36,314 nt of DNA from Geminicoccaceae bacterium (lineage in GTDB: Bacteria; Pseudomonadota; Alphaproteobacteria; Geminicoccales; Geminicoccaceae). The DNA lies in the NCBI GenBank assembly GCA_023512415.1, contig JAILZQ010000010.1, forward strand, positions 1-36,314, read 5' to 3'. Each line of letters starts with the position of its first letter. The stretch's first letter is position 1. The notes under the pieces are model-generated. The model was given only the letters and a program-made list of their open reading frames with translations. It was not told the DNA's origin and made no database searches. Both the position numbers and the translations under genes were made by a program. Positions 18,409 through 27,244 of this stretch are shown here, piece by piece.

Positions 18409-18759
18409 ATGACCATCGAGCGGATCGAACCCGGCAAGCGGCTGAGCCAGGCCGTGGCCTACGGCAACCTGGTCTTCCTCGCGGGGCAAGTGGCCCTCGA
18501 CAAGCCCGGTGCCTCGATGGCCGAGCAGACGAAGAACATCCTCGACCGGATCGACGCGCTCCTGGCCAAGGCCGGCACCGACAAGAGCAAGATCCTCTCG
18601 GCGAACATCTGGATCACCGACATGCGCCAGTTCGACGAGATGAACAAGGTGTGGGACGCCTGGGTGCCGGCAGGCTGCGCGCCGGCCCGGGCGACCGTCG
18701 AGGCCCGGCTCGCCACGCCCGATTATTGCGTCGAGATCATGGTCGTCGCGGCCCGCTGA
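18409..18759 (+). CDS. RidA (YjgF/YER057c) family enamine/imine deaminase-like protein
   Basis: AVAYGNLVFLAGQVALDKPGASMAEQTKNILDRIDALLAKAG, ANIWITDMRQFDEMNKVWDAWVP, APARATVEARLATPDYCVEIMVVAA. Confidence 0.93.
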   Translation: MTIERIEPGKRLSQAVAYGNLVFLAGQVALDKPGASMAEQTKNILDRIDALLAKAGTDKSKILSANIWITDMRQFDEMNKVWDAWVPAGCAPARATVEARLATPDYCVEIMVVAAR

Positions 18760-18772
18760 GCCGGGGCGTGCG

Positions 18773-20023
18773 ATGAAGGTGGCCGTTCTCGGGGCCGGGG
18801 TCGTCGGGGTCACCACGGCCTGGGAGCTCCTGCGCGACGGCCACGAGGTGGTGGTGGTCGACCGCCGGCCGGAGCCGGCCTCCGAGACCTCCTACGCCAA
18901 TGCCGGGATGATCGCCCCCGGCCACGCCTACGCCTGGTCCTCGCCCAAGGCTCTGAAGACCCTGTTGAAGGCGCTCACCCGCGACGACCTCGCCCTCCGC
19001 TTCCGCTTCCAGACCGACTTCGGCTTCTGGCGCTGGGCGGTACGCTTCGCCTTGCAATGCACGAGCGAGAAGGCGGCGGCCAACACCCGGCGCAAAGTGG
19101 GCCTCTCGCTCTACGCCCAGGAACGGCTGCGCGGGGTGCTGGCCGAGACCGGGATCCGCTGCGGCATGCGCTCGGAAGGAGCGCTCTACCTCTACCGCGA
19201 CCCGGCCGGGCTCGCCGCGGCCGACGAAAAGGCCAAGATCCTGCGCGAGGCGGGCGTCGAGGTGCGGCGGGTGAGCCCCGAGGAGGCGGCCGCCCTCGAT
19301 CCGGTCTACGAGGGTGTGAAGGACCGGTTCGCAGGCGCGCTCTACGCCCCGGGCGACGAGAGCGGCGATGCCCGGCTGTTCACCCGCGAGCTCGCGCGCC
19401 GCTGCGCCGAGCGGGGTGCGGAGCTGCGGCTCGGCGAGACGATCCTCGACTTCCGCACCGCGGGCGATCGGGTCGAGAGCGTGCTCACCGACAAGGGCGA
19501 GCTTCGGGCCGACGCCTTCGTCCTCGCCCTCGGTTGTTACAGCGCGCCTTTGGGCAGGAAGCTCGGGCTCGATCTGCCGATCTGGCCGGTCAAGGGCTAT
19601 TCGGTGACCCTGCCGATCGCCGGCTCGAACAACCCGCCGCGCCTTCCCGGGGTCGACGAGGACAATCTCTTCGCCTTCGCCAATTACGGCGATCGCGTGC
19701 GCTTGACCGCGGTGGCCGAGCTCGGCGGCTGGGACTGGTCGCACCGGCCCGAGGACTTCGCGCCCATGCTCAAAGCGGTGCACGAGCTCTTCCCGCAGGC
19801 GGGCGACTGGAGTCGGCCGGAATATTGGGCGGGCTTGCGGCCGATGACGCCGAACAATCTGCCGATCCTCGGCCGCGGCCGGCAGCGCAATCTCTGGGTC
19901 GACACGGGGCACGGCCACATGGGCTGGACCTGGGCTTGCGGCACCGCCCGGATCGTGGCCGATCTCCTGGCCGGCCGACGGCCGGAATGGGACCCGGTCG
20001 GTCTCGAGCCGAAGGCCGCTTGA
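18773..20023 (+). CDS. dadA: D-amino acid dehydrogenase, FAD-dependent
   Basis: MKVAVLGAGVVGVTTAWELLRDGHEVVVVDRRPEPASETSYANAGMIAPGHAYAWSSPKAL, SARLFTRELARRCAERGA-type region, YWAGLRPMTPNNLPILGRGRQRNLWVDTGHGHMGWTWACGTARIVADLLAGR. Confidence 0.93.
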   Translation: MKVAVLGAGVVGVTTAWELLRDGHEVVVVDRRPEPASETSYANAGMIAPGHAYAWSSPKALKTLLKALTRDDLALRFRFQTDFGFWRWAVRFALQCTSEKAAANTRRKVGLSLYAQERLRGVLAETGIRCGMRSEGALYLYRDPAGLAAADEKAKILREAGVEVRRVSPEEAAALDPVYEGVKDRFAGALYAPGDESGDARLFTRELARRCAERGAELRLGETILDFRTAGDRVESVLTDKGELRADAFVLALGCYSAPLGRKLGLDLPIWPVKGYSVTLPIAGSNNPPRLPGVDEDNLFAFANYGDRVRLTAVAELGGWDWSHRPEDFAPMLKAVHELFPQAGDWSRPEYWAGLRPMTPNNLPILGRGRQRNLWVDTGHGHMGWTWACGTARIVADLLAGRRPEWDPVGLEPKAA

Positions 20024-20043
20024 GGCGGAAGGAGCGATCGGCG

Positions 20044-20820
20044 ATGGGCACGGACTATCGCGGCGGTCTTCCCTTCCGACTGGACGAGGGGATCGGGAGC
20101 CGGGCGCGGATCGGGCTCGTCGTGCTCGCCACCGACCAGACGATCGAGCACGAATGGCGGCTCGTCTTCGCCCGGCTCGAGGGCGTGGCGCTCTACGAGA
20201 GCCGCCTTTGGAACGAGGTCCGGATCACGCCCGCGACCCTGGCCGCCATGGAAGGCGACATCGCCGCCGCCACCCGCCTGATCGTGCCCGTGCTGCCGCT
20301 CTCGGTCGTGGCCTTCGGCTGCACCTCCGCGGCGATGGTGCTGGGCGAGGAGCGGATCGCCGCGCGCGTCCACGAGGCCCGCCCGGCGGTACCGGTCACC
20401 ACCCCGATCGGCGGCGCCTTGGCCGCGTTGCGCGCGCTCGGCGCCCGGCGGAACGCCGTGCTCACCCCCTACGGCCGGGCCGTCAACGACGTCGTCCAGC
20501 GCTATCTCGAGGAGCGTGGGCTCGAGGTCCCGGTCTTCGGCAGCTTCGAGGAGGAGGACGATTCGAAGGTGGCGCGGATCGACCCGGCCTCGATCGAGGC
20601 GGCGGTGCTCGAGCTCGGCCGCGACCCGCGGGTCGAGGCGGTCTTCGTCTCCTGCACGAGCCTGCGGCTGGTCGAGCGCGCCCGAGCGATCGAAGAGAAG
20701 CTCGGCAAGCCCGTGACCTCCTCCAACCACGCCATGGCCTGGCACGCGCTCCGGCTCGCCGGGATCGACGATCGGCTCGACGGGCTCGGCCGCCTCTTCC
20801 AGCTGCCTCTCCCGGTCTGA
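20044..20820 (+). CDS. Asp/Glu racemase superfamily protein (maleate isomerase / EutA / arylmalonate decarboxylase-like)
   Basis: RIGLVVLATDQTIEHEWRLVF, two Cys motifs VVAFGCTSAAMVLGEE and AVFVSCTSLRLVERA, LTPYGRAVNDVVQRYLEERGLEV, PVTSSNHAMAWHALRLAGI. Confidence 0.85.
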   Translation: MGTDYRGGLPFRLDEGIGSRARIGLVVLATDQTIEHEWRLVFARLEGVALYESRLWNEVRITPATLAAMEGDIAAATRLIVPVLPLSVVAFGCTSAAMVLGEERIAARVHEARPAVPVTTPIGGALAALRALGARRNAVLTPYGRAVNDVVQRYLEERGLEVPVFGSFEEEDDSKVARIDPASIEAAVLELGRDPRVEAVFVSCTSLRLVERARAIEEKLGKPVTSSNHAMAWHALRLAGIDDRLDGLGRLFQLPLPV

Positions 20821-20863
20821 TACCTGCCGCGTCGTTCCGCGCGCCGTTCGAGGAGACATACCC

Positions 20864-23287
20864 TTGGCCCTGCCCGATCCGCTGCCTGCTTCGGCGCTCG
20901 CCTGGTCGTGTCCGGAAGCGGAGCTCGGCTTCGAGACGACGGCCGAACTTCCCGATCTGGTCGACACGATCGGCCAGGAGCGGGCGGTCGAGGCGCTCGC
21001 CTTCGCCCTCGCGACGCGCCGACCGGGCTACAACGTCTACGCGCTCGGGCCGGACGGGATCGGCAAGCACACCACCGTCCGCCAGCTCCTCGAGACCCGG
21101 GCGCGGAGCGAGCCGCCCTCGGGCGATTGGTGCTACGTCTCGAACTTCAAGGATCCGCGGGCACCCAAGCTGTTGCGACTGCCGCCCGGCCGCGGCGCCC
21201 GGCTCGAGGCCGACATCAAGCGGCTGCTCACCGATCTGTTGCCGGCGCTGCGCAACGCCTTCGAGAACGAGGAGTATCGGACCCGCCGCCAGGTCATCGA
21301 GGAGGAGCTCAAGGAGCGGCAAGAACGGGCGGTCGCCGAGGTCGAGGAGGAGGCCAAGCGGCACAGCGTGGCCCTGATCCGCTCGCCGATGGGCTTCGCC
21401 TTCGCACCGGTGGCCGACGGGCGAATCGTCACCCCGGAGATCTTCCAAGCGCTTCCCGACTCGATCCGCAAGCAGATCGAGCAGACCGTCGAAAACCTTC
21501 AGAAGAAACTGCGCGATGCGCTCGCCAACGCCCCCCGCTGGATGAAAGAGACGCGGGAGAAGATCAAGGCGTTGAACGACGAGACCGCCGCCTTCGCGGT
21601 CAATTTCCTGTTCGACACGATCCGGCCGGCTTATTCCGACTTGCCCGAGGTGATCGGGTTCCTGGAAGCGGCGCGGGTCGACATCATTGAGCACGTCGAG
21701 GCCTTCCTCCAGCTCCCCGAGCAGATCGGGCCGGCGGCGCTGGCGATCGAGGACGGCCATCCGCTGTTCCGCCGCTACCGGGTCAACCTGATCGTCGACC
21801 ACACCGGCCAGACCTCCGCCCCGATCGTCCAGGAGGACGACCCGACCTTCGAGCGCCTGGTGGGCCGGATCGAGCACCGCGCCGAGATGGGCGCGCTCGT
21901 CACCGACTTCTTGATGATCCGCGCCGGCGCGCTGCACCGCGCCAACGGTGGTTATCTCGTGATCGAGGCGAGGAAGCTGCTCACCCGGCCCTTGGCCTAC
22001 GACGCCTTGAAGCGGGCGCTCACCAGCCGCGAGATCCGGGTCGAATCGCCGTTGCAGGCCCTGGGCGTGCTCGGGACCCAGACGCTCGAGCCGCAGCCGG
22101 CGCCGCTCGACCTCAAGGTCGTGCTCTTGGGCGAGCGGCTCCTCTATTACCTCCTGGTCGAACTCGACCCGGAGTTCGCCCGGCTCTTCAAGATCCCGGC
22201 CGATTTCGACGAGCGGCTGCCGCGCGATGCGACCAAGGTCTCGCTCTTCTCGCGGCTCGTCGCGACGATCGCGCGCAAAGAGGGGCTGAAGCCCGTGCGC
22301 CGCTGCGGGGTCGCCCGGCTGCTCGAGCACGCCGCCCGGCGCGCCGAGGATCGCGAGAAGCTCTCGACCGAGCTCGAACACTTGGCCGACGTCCTGCGCG
22401 AGGCCGACTTCCGGGCCGGCTCGGCGGCGGTGATCGACGCGGCGGCGGTGCACGCCGCGCTCGAGGCGCGCGAGCGCCGGCTCGGCCGGCTCAAGGAGCG
22501 GGCCCTCGAGCAGATCACCGAGGGCGTGGTCCAGATCGCAACCAGCGGCACGGCGGTCGGCCAGGTCAACGGCCTCTCGGTGATCCAGCTCGGCGATCTC
22601 GCCTTCGGCCGGCCGTCGCGGATCACCGCCCGGGTGCGGATGGGCAGCGGCCAGGTGATCGACATCGAGCGGGAGGTCAAGCTCGGTGGCCCCATCCACT
22701 CCAAGGGCGTGTTGATCCTGTCGGGCTTCCTGGCCGCGACCTTCACCCCCGATCTGCCGCTCTCGCTCTCGGCCACGCTCGTCTTCGAGCAATCCTACGG
22801 TGGGATCGAGGGCGACAGTGCCTCCTCGACCGAGCTTTACGCGCTCCTCTCGGCGATCGCCGAGGTGCCGATCCGGCAGAGCCTCGCGGTGACCGGCTCG
22901 GTCGACCAGTACGGCAACGTCCAGGCGATCGGCGGGGTCAACGAGAAGATCGAGGGCTTCTTCGATCTCTGCGCCGCCCGCGGCCTCGACGGCAGCCACG
23001 GTGTCTTGATCCCGGCCACCAATGTACGGCATTTGATGCTGCACGAGCGGGTCCGCGAGGCGGTCGCGCAGGGGCGGTTCACGATCTGGCCGGTGCGCAC
23101 CGTCGCCGAAGGCATCGAGATCCTGACCGGGATCCCGGCCGGCACCCGCGGACCGGACGGGCGCTTCCCGGAGGGCACGGTGTTCCGCAAGGCCGAGGAC
23201 CGGCTCGTCGCGATGGCCGAGAAGCGCAAGGCGTTCGCCGCGCGCGAGGGCGAGGAGCGGGCCGAGCGCAGGGAGGAGACGGCGTGA
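20864..23287 (+). CDS. ATP-dependent Lon-like (LonB/LonC-type) protease, AAA plus S16 protease domain
   Basis: TTG start; Walker A-like YALGPDGIGKHTTVRQLL; Lon C-terminal domain LFEQSYGGIEGDSASSTELYALLSAIAEVPIRQSLAVTGSVDQYGNVQAIGGVNEKIEGFFDLC with the Ser (GDSAS) and Lys (NEKIEGF) catalytic dyad. Confidence 0.94.
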   Translation: MALPDPLPASALAWSCPEAELGFETTAELPDLVDTIGQERAVEALAFALATRRPGYNVYALGPDGIGKHTTVRQLLETRARSEPPSGDWCYVSNFKDPRAPKLLRLPPGRGARLEADIKRLLTDLLPALRNAFENEEYRTRRQVIEEELKERQERAVAEVEEEAKRHSVALIRSPMGFAFAPVADGRIVTPEIFQALPDSIRKQIEQTVENLQKKLRDALANAPRWMKETREKIKALNDETAAFAVNFLFDTIRPAYSDLPEVIGFLEAARVDIIEHVEAFLQLPEQIGPAALAIEDGHPLFRRYRVNLIVDHTGQTSAPIVQEDDPTFERLVGRIEHRAEMGALVTDFLMIRAGALHRANGGYLVIEARKLLTRPLAYDALKRALTSREIRVESPLQALGVLGTQTLEPQPAPLDLKVVLLGERLLYYLLVELDPEFARLFKIPADFDERLPRDATKVSLFSRLVATIARKEGLKPVRRCGVARLLEHAARRAEDREKLSTELEHLADVLREADFRAGSAAVIDAAAVHAALEARERRLGRLKERALEQITEGVVQIATSGTAVGQVNGLSVIQLGDLAFGRPSRITARVRMGSGQVIDIEREVKLGGPIHSKGVLILSGFLAATFTPDLPLSLSATLVFEQSYGGIEGDSASSTELYALLSAIAEVPIRQSLAVTGSVDQYGNVQAIGGVNEKIEGFFDLCAARGLDGSHGVLIPATNVRHLMLHERVREAVAQGRFTIWPVRTVAEGIEILTGIPAGTRGPDGRFPEGTVFRKAEDRLVAMAEKRKAFAAREGEERAERREETA

Positions 23288-24030
23288 GCCCGGCGCTGCC
23301 GGCGCGACTGCTGGTCGTCCTGCCGCCCGAGGAGAACGCCTTCTCCCTGCTCGACACGGCGCTGGCCATGGCCGAGCGGCTCGAGCGCGAGCTGGTCGCG
23401 CTCCTGGTCGAGGATCGGCGCTTGTTGGCTTCGGCGGCCCTCCCCTTCACCCGGATCGTGAGCCGAACCGGGGCCGCCGAGCGCGAGTTCGACGTCGCGG
23501 CGACCGAGCGGATGCTCAGGGTCGTGGCCGAGCGGGCGCGGCACCGCCTCACGGAAGTGGCGCGCCGGCGGAGCGTGCGCTGGCGCTTCGAGACGACCCG
23601 CGAGCTCGAGGCGGTGACCTTGGGCGAAGGGGACGTGCTCGCGGTGGCCACGGCCTCGACCTCGTGGGTCGAGGAGCCGCCGGCGCGGCTGCCCTGTCCC
23701 GTCCTCCTGATGGGCCGGGCGGGCGGCCCGCTCGTGCTCGTCCACCGGGGCGGCCGCGCCGCCGCGGATCTCGCCCGCGAGCTCGCCCGACACACCCAAC
23801 TTCCGCTCGTCGTGCTCGCCGGTGACGAATCGGCCGCGGCCGAGGCGCGCGCCGTCCTCGGCGAGGGAGCCCGGATCCAGACCTGCCCGATCGGCGAAAG
23901 CGGTCCGCTCGGCGAACGGCTGCGGGCGCTCGCCCCCGGCCTCGTGCTGCTCGACGCGTGCGAGGACGGTACGGTCTGGCGGGCCGCGGTCGAGGCCGTG
24001 CGCGCTGCGGCGACTCGCCCGCCCGGCTGA
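23284..24030 (+). CDS. Hypothetical protein, possibly tandem UspA-like (Rossmann-like) domains
   Basis: GTGA overlap with the Lon-like gene; LLVVLPPEENAFSLLDTALAMAERLERELVALLVEDRRLL...CPVLLMGRAGGPLVLVHRGGRAAADLARELARHTQLPLVVLAG; family call is weak. Confidence 0.7.
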   Translation: MSPALPARLLVVLPPEENAFSLLDTALAMAERLERELVALLVEDRRLLASAALPFTRIVSRTGAAEREFDVAATERMLRVVAERARHRLTEVARRRSVRWRFETTRELEAVTLGEGDVLAVATASTSWVEEPPARLPCPVLLMGRAGGPLVLVHRGGRAAADLARELARHTQLPLVVLAGDESAAAEARAVLGEGARIQTCPIGESGPLGERLRALAPGLVLLDACEDGTVWRAAVEAVRAAATRPPG

Positions 24031-24079
24031 GCCGCACGCGGACCTTGTGTCGGGCGACCGCCGCCCCCAGTTGGAGACG

Positions 24080-24331
24080 ATGATGACGCCGCCCGCCCCG
24101 GACAGCCGCCCGACCTTGAGCGAGATCGCCAAGATCGTGCGCGACGACGACCCCGAGAAACTGGCCCGGATCCTGGCCACGGGGGCGACGATCGCCGAGA
24201 TCGAGAAGGCGGTCTTGTGGGCGAGCGGGGCCGAGGACGTGCTCGGCGAGGCGCCGCACCCGCTCGAAGGGGCGGCCGCCCTCGTCTACGACATCTTGAC
24301 GGCGGACGCGCCCGAGGAAGAGCGCCGCTGA
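24080..24331 (+). CDS. Small hypothetical protein (83 aa)
   Basis: MMTPPAPDSRPTLSEIAKIVRDDDPEKLARILATGATIAEIEKAVLWASGAEDVLGEAPHPLEGAAALVYDILTADAPEEERR; sits collinear between flanking genes; no recognised family. Confidence 0.65.
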   Translation: MMTPPAPDSRPTLSEIAKIVRDDDPEKLARILATGATIAEIEKAVLWASGAEDVLGEAPHPLEGAAALVYDILTADAPEEERR

Positions 24332-24365
24332 GCCTTCGCGCCGTTGCAACGGGGGACCGATCGCG

Positions 24366-24806
24366 ATGCCGAACCGGACGATGTGGGTGGTGGTGGCCGA
24401 CGGGGCGCGGGCCCGGATCTTCCAGGGCGATCCCAAGGTGGGCGGGCTCGAGCTCGTGATGCCCGAACTCACCGGCCGCGGCCGCGAGAAGGGCTCGGAG
24501 CTGTTGGCCGACCGTCCGGGTCGGAGCGTCGATTCGAGCCATGTCGGCAATCGCCACGCCATGGAGCCCTCGACCGACCCCAAGGAGGTCGAGAAGGAGC
24601 GCTTCGCCCGCGAGCTCGCCACGACCCTCGAGGCTGCCGCCAACGAGGGCCGGTTCGCCCGGCTGATGCTCGTGGCCCCACCCAAGATGCTGGGCGAGCT
24701 GCGCGAGCTGATCTCCGAGAAGGTCAAGGAGAAGGTCGTCAAGGAGGTCGACAAGGACCTCACCTGGGTCTCGGTGCACGAGCTGCCCGGGCATCTGCGG
24801 GATTGA
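24366..24806 (+). CDS. Host attachment protein family (protein required for attachment to host cells)
   Basis: TMWVVVADGARARIFQ N-terminus, central EPSTDPKEVEKERFARELATTLEAA, RLMLVAPPKMLGELRELIS, VVKEVDKDLTWVSVHELPGHL; characteristic of the family. Confidence 0.88.
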   Translation: MPNRTMWVVVADGARARIFQGDPKVGGLELVMPELTGRGREKGSELLADRPGRSVDSSHVGNRHAMEPSTDPKEVEKERFARELATTLEAAANEGRFARLMLVAPPKMLGELRELISEKVKEKVVKEVDKDLTWVSVHELPGHLRD

Positions 24807-24845
24807 CGCCCGCTTCCCGCCGGTCGGCGCGCGCGAGGGGGAAAG

Positions 24846-25946
24846 ATGAAGGAGATCCGCACGGTCGGGATCGTCGGCACCGGCACGATGGGCACCGGCA
24901 TCGCGACCAACGTGGCCCAGCACGGGATCGCGGTCCGGCTCTACGACGCCCGCCCGGAAGCGGCGCAGGCCGCGATCGCGCAAGCGAAGGCGTTCTGGGC
25001 GAAAAGCGTGGAGCGCGGGCGGCTGGCCGCGGCGGCGGCCGAAGAAGCGGCCGGCCGGCTCGCGGTGGCGAGCGGGCTCGGCGAGCTCGCCGGCGCGGAT
25101 CTCGTGATCGAAGCGATCTTCGAGGATTTCGAGCTGAAGGCCCGGCTGTTCGAAGAGCTCTCGCGGCTCTTGCCCGCCGACACGCTGATCGCGACCAACA
25201 CGAGCTGTCTTCGGGTGAGCGAGCTCGCCCGCCACGTGGCCCGCCCCGAGCGCTTCTTGGGTCTGCACTATTTCAGCCCGGCGCAGATCAACCCGATCGT
25301 CGAGGTGGTGCGCGGCGAGGCGACGGCCCCCGCGACCGTGGAGGCCGGGCTCGCCTTCTGCCGGGCGACCGGCAAAAAGCCGATCACCTGCAAGGACGCC
25401 TACGGGTTCGCGATCAACCGCTTCTTCTGCCCCTACACGAACGAGGCCTGCCGGCTCCTCGACGAGGGGCTCGCGAGCACGGCCGAGGTCGACGCGGTGG
25501 CCGAGGAGGCGGTGGGGGCGGCGGCCGGGCCGTTCCGCGTGCAGAATCTGATCAAGCCGCGGATCAATCTCCACGCGATCCGCAACCTGGCCCCGCTCGG
25601 GCCCTTCTACGCCCCGGCCAGGAGCCTGATCGAGGTCGGCGAGGCCGATCGGAATTGGGAGATCGGGGAGGTGGGCGAGATCCCGCCCGAGCGGCGGGCG
25701 GCGATCCGCGACCGGCTCCGGCTCGGCGTGTTCCTGGCCGTGCTGCAAGAGCTCGACGAGGGGGTCGCGGTGCCGGCCGACATCGACACGGGTGCCCGCG
25801 AGGCACTCCGCTTCGCCAAGCCGCCCTGCGCGCTCATGAACGAGCTCGGCCGGGCCGAGGTCGAACGGATCCTCGCCCCGGCGCTCGCCCGCTACGGCCT
25901 CCCCCGGCCCGCTTCACTCGACCGGGTGGGGCATCTCACGAGCTGA
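24846..25946 (+). CDS. 3-hydroxyacyl-CoA / 3-hydroxybutyryl-CoA dehydrogenase
   Basis: VGIVGTGTMGTGIATNVAQHGIAVRLYDARPEAAQAA, LVIEAIFEDFELKARLFEELSRLLPADTLIATNTSCLRVSELARHVARPERFLGLHYFSPAQINPIVEVV, CRATGKKPITCKDAYGFAINRFF. Confidence 0.93.
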   Translation: MKEIRTVGIVGTGTMGTGIATNVAQHGIAVRLYDARPEAAQAAIAQAKAFWAKSVERGRLAAAAAEEAAGRLAVASGLGELAGADLVIEAIFEDFELKARLFEELSRLLPADTLIATNTSCLRVSELARHVARPERFLGLHYFSPAQINPIVEVVRGEATAPATVEAGLAFCRATGKKPITCKDAYGFAINRFFCPYTNEACRLLDEGLASTAEVDAVAEEAVGAAAGPFRVQNLIKPRINLHAIRNLAPLGPFYAPARSLIEVGEADRNWEIGEVGEIPPERRAAIRDRLRLGVFLAVLQELDEGVAVPADIDTGAREALRFAKPPCALMNELGRAEVERILAPALARYGLPRPASLDRVGHLTS

Positions 25947-25952
25947 GACCCC

Positions 25953-26567
25953 GTGGCCCGGCGACCGCCGCAGGCCGAGCCCGCGGTCGATCCGGACCGG
26001 ATCCTCGAGGTCGCGCTCGCCCTCGCCGAGGAGAACGGCTTCGAGCAGCTCCGGCTGAGCGAGGTCGCCGAGCGGGCGGGCGTGACCCTTCCCGAGGTCG
26101 CGGCCCGGTTCCCGGATACCAACGCCATCGCCGATGCCTGGTTCGCCCGCGCCCTCGATGCGGTCTGGGCGAGCCCGCCCGAGCTCCTGGCCGACCCCGA
26201 CCCCGCGGTCCGGCTCGAGCGGGTGATGCTCCGCTGGTTCGAGGCGCTCGCGCCGCACCGGGTCCTGACCGGCGCCATGATCCGGGCCAAGCTCTGGCCG
26301 TCGCACCCGCACCATTGGGTGCCGATGATCTTCGCCCTCTCGCGCCTGGTGCACGCTTTCCTCGACGTGGCCCGCATACCCGGTCGCGGTGCCGAACGCG
26401 CCGCCCAGGAGATCGGCGGGACGCTTTTGACCCTCGAAACGCTCGCCGTGTTCCTGACCGATCCGACCCCCGAGCTCGAGCGGACGCGCGCCGTGCTGCA
26501 CCGCAGCCTCGAGGGTGGCGTGGCGGTCCTGCGCAGGGTCGGCCCGTTCCTCGCCCGGATCGGCTGA
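25953..26567 (+). CDS. TetR/AcrR-like transcriptional regulator
   Basis: GTG start; ILEVALALAEENGFEQLRLSEVAERAGVTLPEVAARFPDTNAIADAWFARAL resembles a TetR N-terminal HTH; helical C-terminal region. Confidence 0.75.
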   Translation: MARRPPQAEPAVDPDRILEVALALAEENGFEQLRLSEVAERAGVTLPEVAARFPDTNAIADAWFARALDAVWASPPELLADPDPAVRLERVMLRWFEALAPHRVLTGAMIRAKLWPSHPHHWVPMIFALSRLVHAFLDVARIPGRGAERAAQEIGGTLLTLETLAVFLTDPTPELERTRAVLHRSLEGGVAVLRRVGPFLARIG

Positions 26568-26575
26568 ACCCGACG

Positions 26576-26680
26576 GCTGCGGCTGCAGGTCGCAGCGAGG
26601 CGATCCGGATTCGCCTCACACGGGCGTTCCACCCCTTGAACGGGCCTGCTGCGCTGCGATATGCATTGTGCAGCGCAGCA
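26576..26680 (+). promoter_or_regulatory. Two TGC-rich dyads upstream of the phasin gene, candidate PhaR-type operators
   Basis: GCTGCG-N9-CGCAGC (26576-26596) and perfect 11-bp inverted repeat TGCTGCGCTGC-N12-GCAGCGCAGCA (26647-26680); the same hexamer half-site in both, 22 nt before the phasin ATG. Confidence 0.5.
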
Positions 26681-26701
26681 AACCGGCCAGAGGAGGGCTC
26701 G

Positions 26702-27073
26702 ATGACTGCCAAGACCGCTTCGCCCGTGATGCCCAAGTTCGACATCGAGGCCTGGGTCGCCCTGCACAAGGCGAACCTGGAGACCGCGGTCGCCGCCCAG
26801 AAGATCGTCTTCGACTTCTGGCAGACGGTCGCCAAGCGCCAGGTCGAGATGATGAAGGAGTCGTTCGCCAAGTTCGACGGCTTCGTGAAGGGCTTCGACG
26901 CCAAGAAGCAGCCCAAGGAGTATGTCGAGGACGCCAAGGCCGTGCTCGAGAAGGCCATGGCCGACGCCAAGGAGACGCTCGATCTGGGCATGAAGGCGCA
27001 GGCCGAGGTGGTCGACCTCCTGGTCAAGCGCGCGACGGCCAACCTCGACGAGGTCAAGTCGCTCGCCGCCTGA
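26702..27073 (+). CDS. Phasin family protein (PHA granule-associated)
   Basis: FDIEAWVALHKANLETAVAAQKIVFDFWQTVAKRQVEMMKESFAKFDGFVKGFD..., DAKETLDLGMKAQAEVVDLLVKRATANLDEVKSLAA; amphipathic helical small protein. Confidence 0.9.
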   Translation: MTAKTASPVMPKFDIEAWVALHKANLETAVAAQKIVFDFWQTVAKRQVEMMKESFAKFDGFVKGFDAKKQPKEYVEDAKAVLEKAMADAKETLDLGMKAQAEVVDLLVKRATANLDEVKSLAA

Positions 27074-27104
27074 TCGGCCGAGCGAACCGTTCCGTTCGAC
27101 ATAC

Positions 27105-27140
27105 GGCCCCGGCGGCCCCCGCCGGGGCCTCGTCGTTTCT
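27105..27140 (+). terminator. Intrinsic terminator downstream of phasin
   Basis: GGCCCCGGCGG-CCC-CCGCCGGGGCC, perfect 11-bp arms (27105-27129), followed by TCGTCGTTTCT. Confidence 0.7.
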
Positions 27141-27244
27141 CGGACAGGAAGCGGCCGACTCCTCGCGCAGCGATTGCAACGCTCGCCGGCTTGCGCCACA
27201 AGGGCGACCCGCGGCACCACGCCGCTCGTTCTCGGAGACCGCTC

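Noticed and set aside
20483-23044. 853-aa minus-strand ORF antisense to the Lon-like protease
   Set aside because: High-GC antisense artefact: the sense frame encodes a full Lon-like protein with catalytic motifs, while the antisense translation shows no family motif.
23079-25748. 889-aa minus-strand ORF antisense to UspA-like, host-attachment and dehydrogenase genes
   Set aside because: Spans several well-supported sense genes; Arg/Pro/Ala-rich composition without motifs.
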